Shown: in pieces, positions 5,116 through 6,359 of the stretch
How the letters are laid out: every line of letters begins with the position of its first letter
Numbering within the stretch: the stretch's first letter is position 1
Assembly: GCA_017620315.1 (NCBI GenBank)
Contig: JAFZQQ010000415.1
Location: 1 to 6,359, forward strand
Source of the DNA: Oscillospiraceae bacterium
GTDB taxonomy: Bacteria; Bacillota; Clostridia; Oscillospirales; Oscillospiraceae
Direction of reading: 5' to 3'
Length of the DNA stretch: 6,359 nt
The notes under the pieces: model-generated
Told to the model about the DNA's origin: nothing
Databases searched by the model: none
What the model saw: only the letters and a program-made list of their open reading frames with translations
Program-made: the position numbers and the translations under genes

Positions 5116-5787
5116 TTATTCATCGTGCAGCAGCACGCCGTCCCGCATTGTGAAGACCTCGTCCATCTGAGAGGCGATGTCAAGATCGTGCGTGACAATG
5201 ATCACGGCGCAGCCGTCCTCGTGCGCGAGCCGCATGAGAATGTCCACCACCTGCTCGCCGCTTCCGATGTCGAGATTGCCGGTGGGTTCATCCGCAAGAA
5301 TGATCTGATTGCCCGCCGCCAACGCCCGCGCAATGGCTACGCGCTGCTGCTGTCCGCCGGAGAGCTGCAGCGGGAAACGCGCGAATTCCTCCTCCTTGAT
5401 GCCGACGGCGGTAAGCTGTGTCCGCGCGCGCTCCATTGCCTCAGCCTTCGGTACCTTTTTCAGCTTGAGCGGATAGATCACGTTTTCGATCGCGGTGAGC
5501 ATCGGAAACAGATTGTAGCTCTGGTAGATGACCGCCGCGTGATCGCGCCGATAGGCGTCGCAGTCCATTTCGCGTGTGGAGCGGCCTTCAAAGAACACAT
5601 CTCCCCCGGTTGGCAGCTCCAAGCCGGCAAGCAGGCTCAAAAAGGTCGTTTTTCCGCTGCCCGACTTGCCGACGATGGCATAGGTCCTGCCAAGCTCGAA
5701 CGAGCAGTTGACCTGCTTGACCGCATGCACGGTCTGGTATTTGTTCTGGTAGGAAAAAGACAGGTTTACCGCTTTCAAAAGTTCCAT
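5116..5787 (-). CDS. ABC transporter ATP-binding protein, MacB/LolD/BceA type
   Basis: A complete 223-residue nucleotide-binding subunit. Walker A is GKSGSGKTT (40-48), the Q-loop Gln is near 89, the signature is LSGGQQQR (142-149), Walker B is IILADE (162-167) followed by PTGNLD with the D-loop, and the switch histidine is H200 in VTHD. All catalytic residues are present. Size and the LADEPTGNLD sequence place it in the group that partners FtsX-fold permeases (MacB, LolD, BceA relatives), which power export, lipoprotein release or antibiotic resistance rather than nutrient import. It acts on the inner face of the membrane with the permease encoded 10 nt upstream. The ribosome binding site GAGGAT (5794-5799) overlaps the permease stop codon, and 6 nt separate it from the ATG, so translation is probably coupled. 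Substrate unknown. Confidence 0.95.
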   Translation of the reverse strand: MELLKAVNLSFSYQNKYQTVHAVKQVNCSFELGRTYAIVGKSGSGKTTFLSLLAGLELPTGGDVFFEGRSTREMDCDAYRRDHAAVIYQSYNLFPMLTAIENVIYPLKLKKVPKAEAMERARTQLTAVGIKEEEFARFPLQLSGGQQQRVAIARALAAGNQIILADEPTGNLDIGSGEQVVDILMRLAHEDGCAVIIVTHDLDIASQMDEVFTMRDGVLLHDE

Positions 5788-5797
5788 AGTGTTATCC

Positions 5798-6359
5798 TCA
5801 CTCCTGTTCCCGCAAGATTGCGTTCGGCGCCACGCGCACCGAGCGCGCTATTGCAAGACTGCAACCGATCGCGTGACAGATCAGAAAAACGACGGCGGAA
5901 ATCGGCCTGCGCATCACCGCGCCGACGACAAGCGCCGCAAACAGCGGCAGGATGATCTGCTCCGCCAGCACACCGAAAAAGAGCTGACTGCGTGTTACGC
6001 CGATGCTTCGCATCAGGGCGTAAGTCCTCGCCTCGCCGCGCGTGGCGAGAAAGCCCACCAGAAAGCCTGCGCCGAGGCTCAAAAGCGTAATAAGCGGCAA
6101 AAGATAGGTCAGGCGCTTGATGTTCTGTTCCATTGCCGCAAGCGTTGCGCGGTACTGCTCGTCATAAACTGTGAAACCGAATCTTCCCTTCGGCGCCGCC
6201 TCCGTCGGGTCCACCTCGCTGAGCATGGGTTCCGCAGCCTTGATCAATTCTTCTACGTGCGCGTTGTCCGCGACAAGGAAAGAAGCGGAGTCGGTGGTCT
6301 CAAAGCCCGAGAGCCGCCTCGCGAGCTGTTGTGAGGCGGCATAGGGCATATAGAGTTCC
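5798..6359 (-). CDS. FtsX/MacB-type ABC transporter permease, C-terminal part (5' end outside window)
   Basis: The frame is open to the right edge and reads ELYMPYAAS before the first internal Met, so the gene starts outside the window. ELYMPYA resembles the segment at the end of the large extracytoplasmic domain in MacB-like permeases. After an extracytoplasmic stretch of roughly 70 residues come three membrane segments: RLTYLLPLITLLSLGAGFLV, a segment centred on GVLAEQIILPLFAALVVG, and a shorter one around AVVFLICHAIGCSLAIA. Between the first two sits the cytoplasmic loop ARTYALMRSIGVTRSQL, the conserved FtsX-fold coupling loop (..LRxxGxxxxQ..) that contacts the ATPase. The protein ends in PNAILREQE, a typical tail for this family. 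It is the first visible gene of the minus-strand operon, and its promoter is not in the window. The last membrane region is short, so this could be a compact variant. Confidence 0.9.
   Translation of the reverse strand, partial: ELYMPYAASQQLARRLSGFETTDSASFLVADNAHVEELIKAAEPMLSEVDPTEAAPKGRFGFTVYDEQYRATLAAMEQNIKRLTYLLPLITLLSLGAGFLVGFLATRGEARTYALMRSIGVTRSQLFFGVLAEQIILPLFAALVVGAVMRRPISAVVFLICHAIGCSLAIARSVRVAPNAILREQE

Noticed and set aside
5068..5955. 295-codon plus-strand open frame opposite the ABC ATPase
   Set aside because: It spans parts of three minus-strand genes and their junctions, and gives a low-complexity Arg/His-rich translation with no domain. It is a shadow of the real genes.
5789..6334. 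181-codon plus-strand open frame opposite the permease
   Set aside because: It is antisense to clear FtsX-type membrane segments, and its translation is rich in Arg and Lys without motifs.

Overview
The window looks like a chromosomal fragment of a GC-rich Gram-positive Clostridia, probably a gut Oscillospirales- or Christensenellales-type anaerobe. The grounds are a BspA-type leucine-rich-repeat surface protein with a Firmicutes-style C-terminal domain, an AdeC-type adenine deaminase, a single-domain ModE-like regulator, clear Shine-Dalgarno sites and simple intrinsic terminators. Nothing in the sequence fixes the genus, and no rRNA, tRNA, CRISPR array, transposase or phage gene was seen.

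Layout. Bases 1-590 (+ strand) are the 3' end of a large LRR surface-protein gene, followed by its own intrinsic terminator (616-637). Bases 640-790 have no convincing gene but hold several small inverted repeats. A 16-bp perfect hairpin (790-825) then closes the convergent adenine deaminase gene. From 865 to the right edge every gene is on the minus strand. Read in transcription order (right to left) they are: the C-terminal end of a MacB/FtsX-type ABC permease (5798-6359, cut by the edge); its ATPase (5116-5787); a protein with a signal peptide, an extracytoplasmic domain and four predicted membrane helices (4313-5080); an HExxH zinc-metallopeptidase-like protein without a signal peptide (3244-4275); a ModE-like winged-helix regulator (2808-3167) followed by a strong terminator (2709-2744); and adenine deaminase (865-2595) with its own promoter candidate (2645-2673).

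How the genes may work together. The permease, ATPase, 4-TM protein and peptidase are separated by only about 10-40 nt and each has its own ribosome binding site, so they look like one operon. The ABC pair belongs to a broad family that exports peptides, lipids or antibiotics or transmits mechanical force, so the substrate cannot be named. The combination with a sensor-like 4-TM protein and a cytoplasmic peptidase is the best candidate here for an undescribed system. No terminator was found between the peptidase and the ModE-like gene, so the regulator may be partly co-transcribed with the operon. Adenine deaminase is a separate unit for purine salvage (adenine to hypoxanthine). Three genes on the minus strand have upstream in-frame GTG or TTG codons that lengthen the open frame, but the Shine-Dalgarno positions favour internal ATG starts, which are used here.
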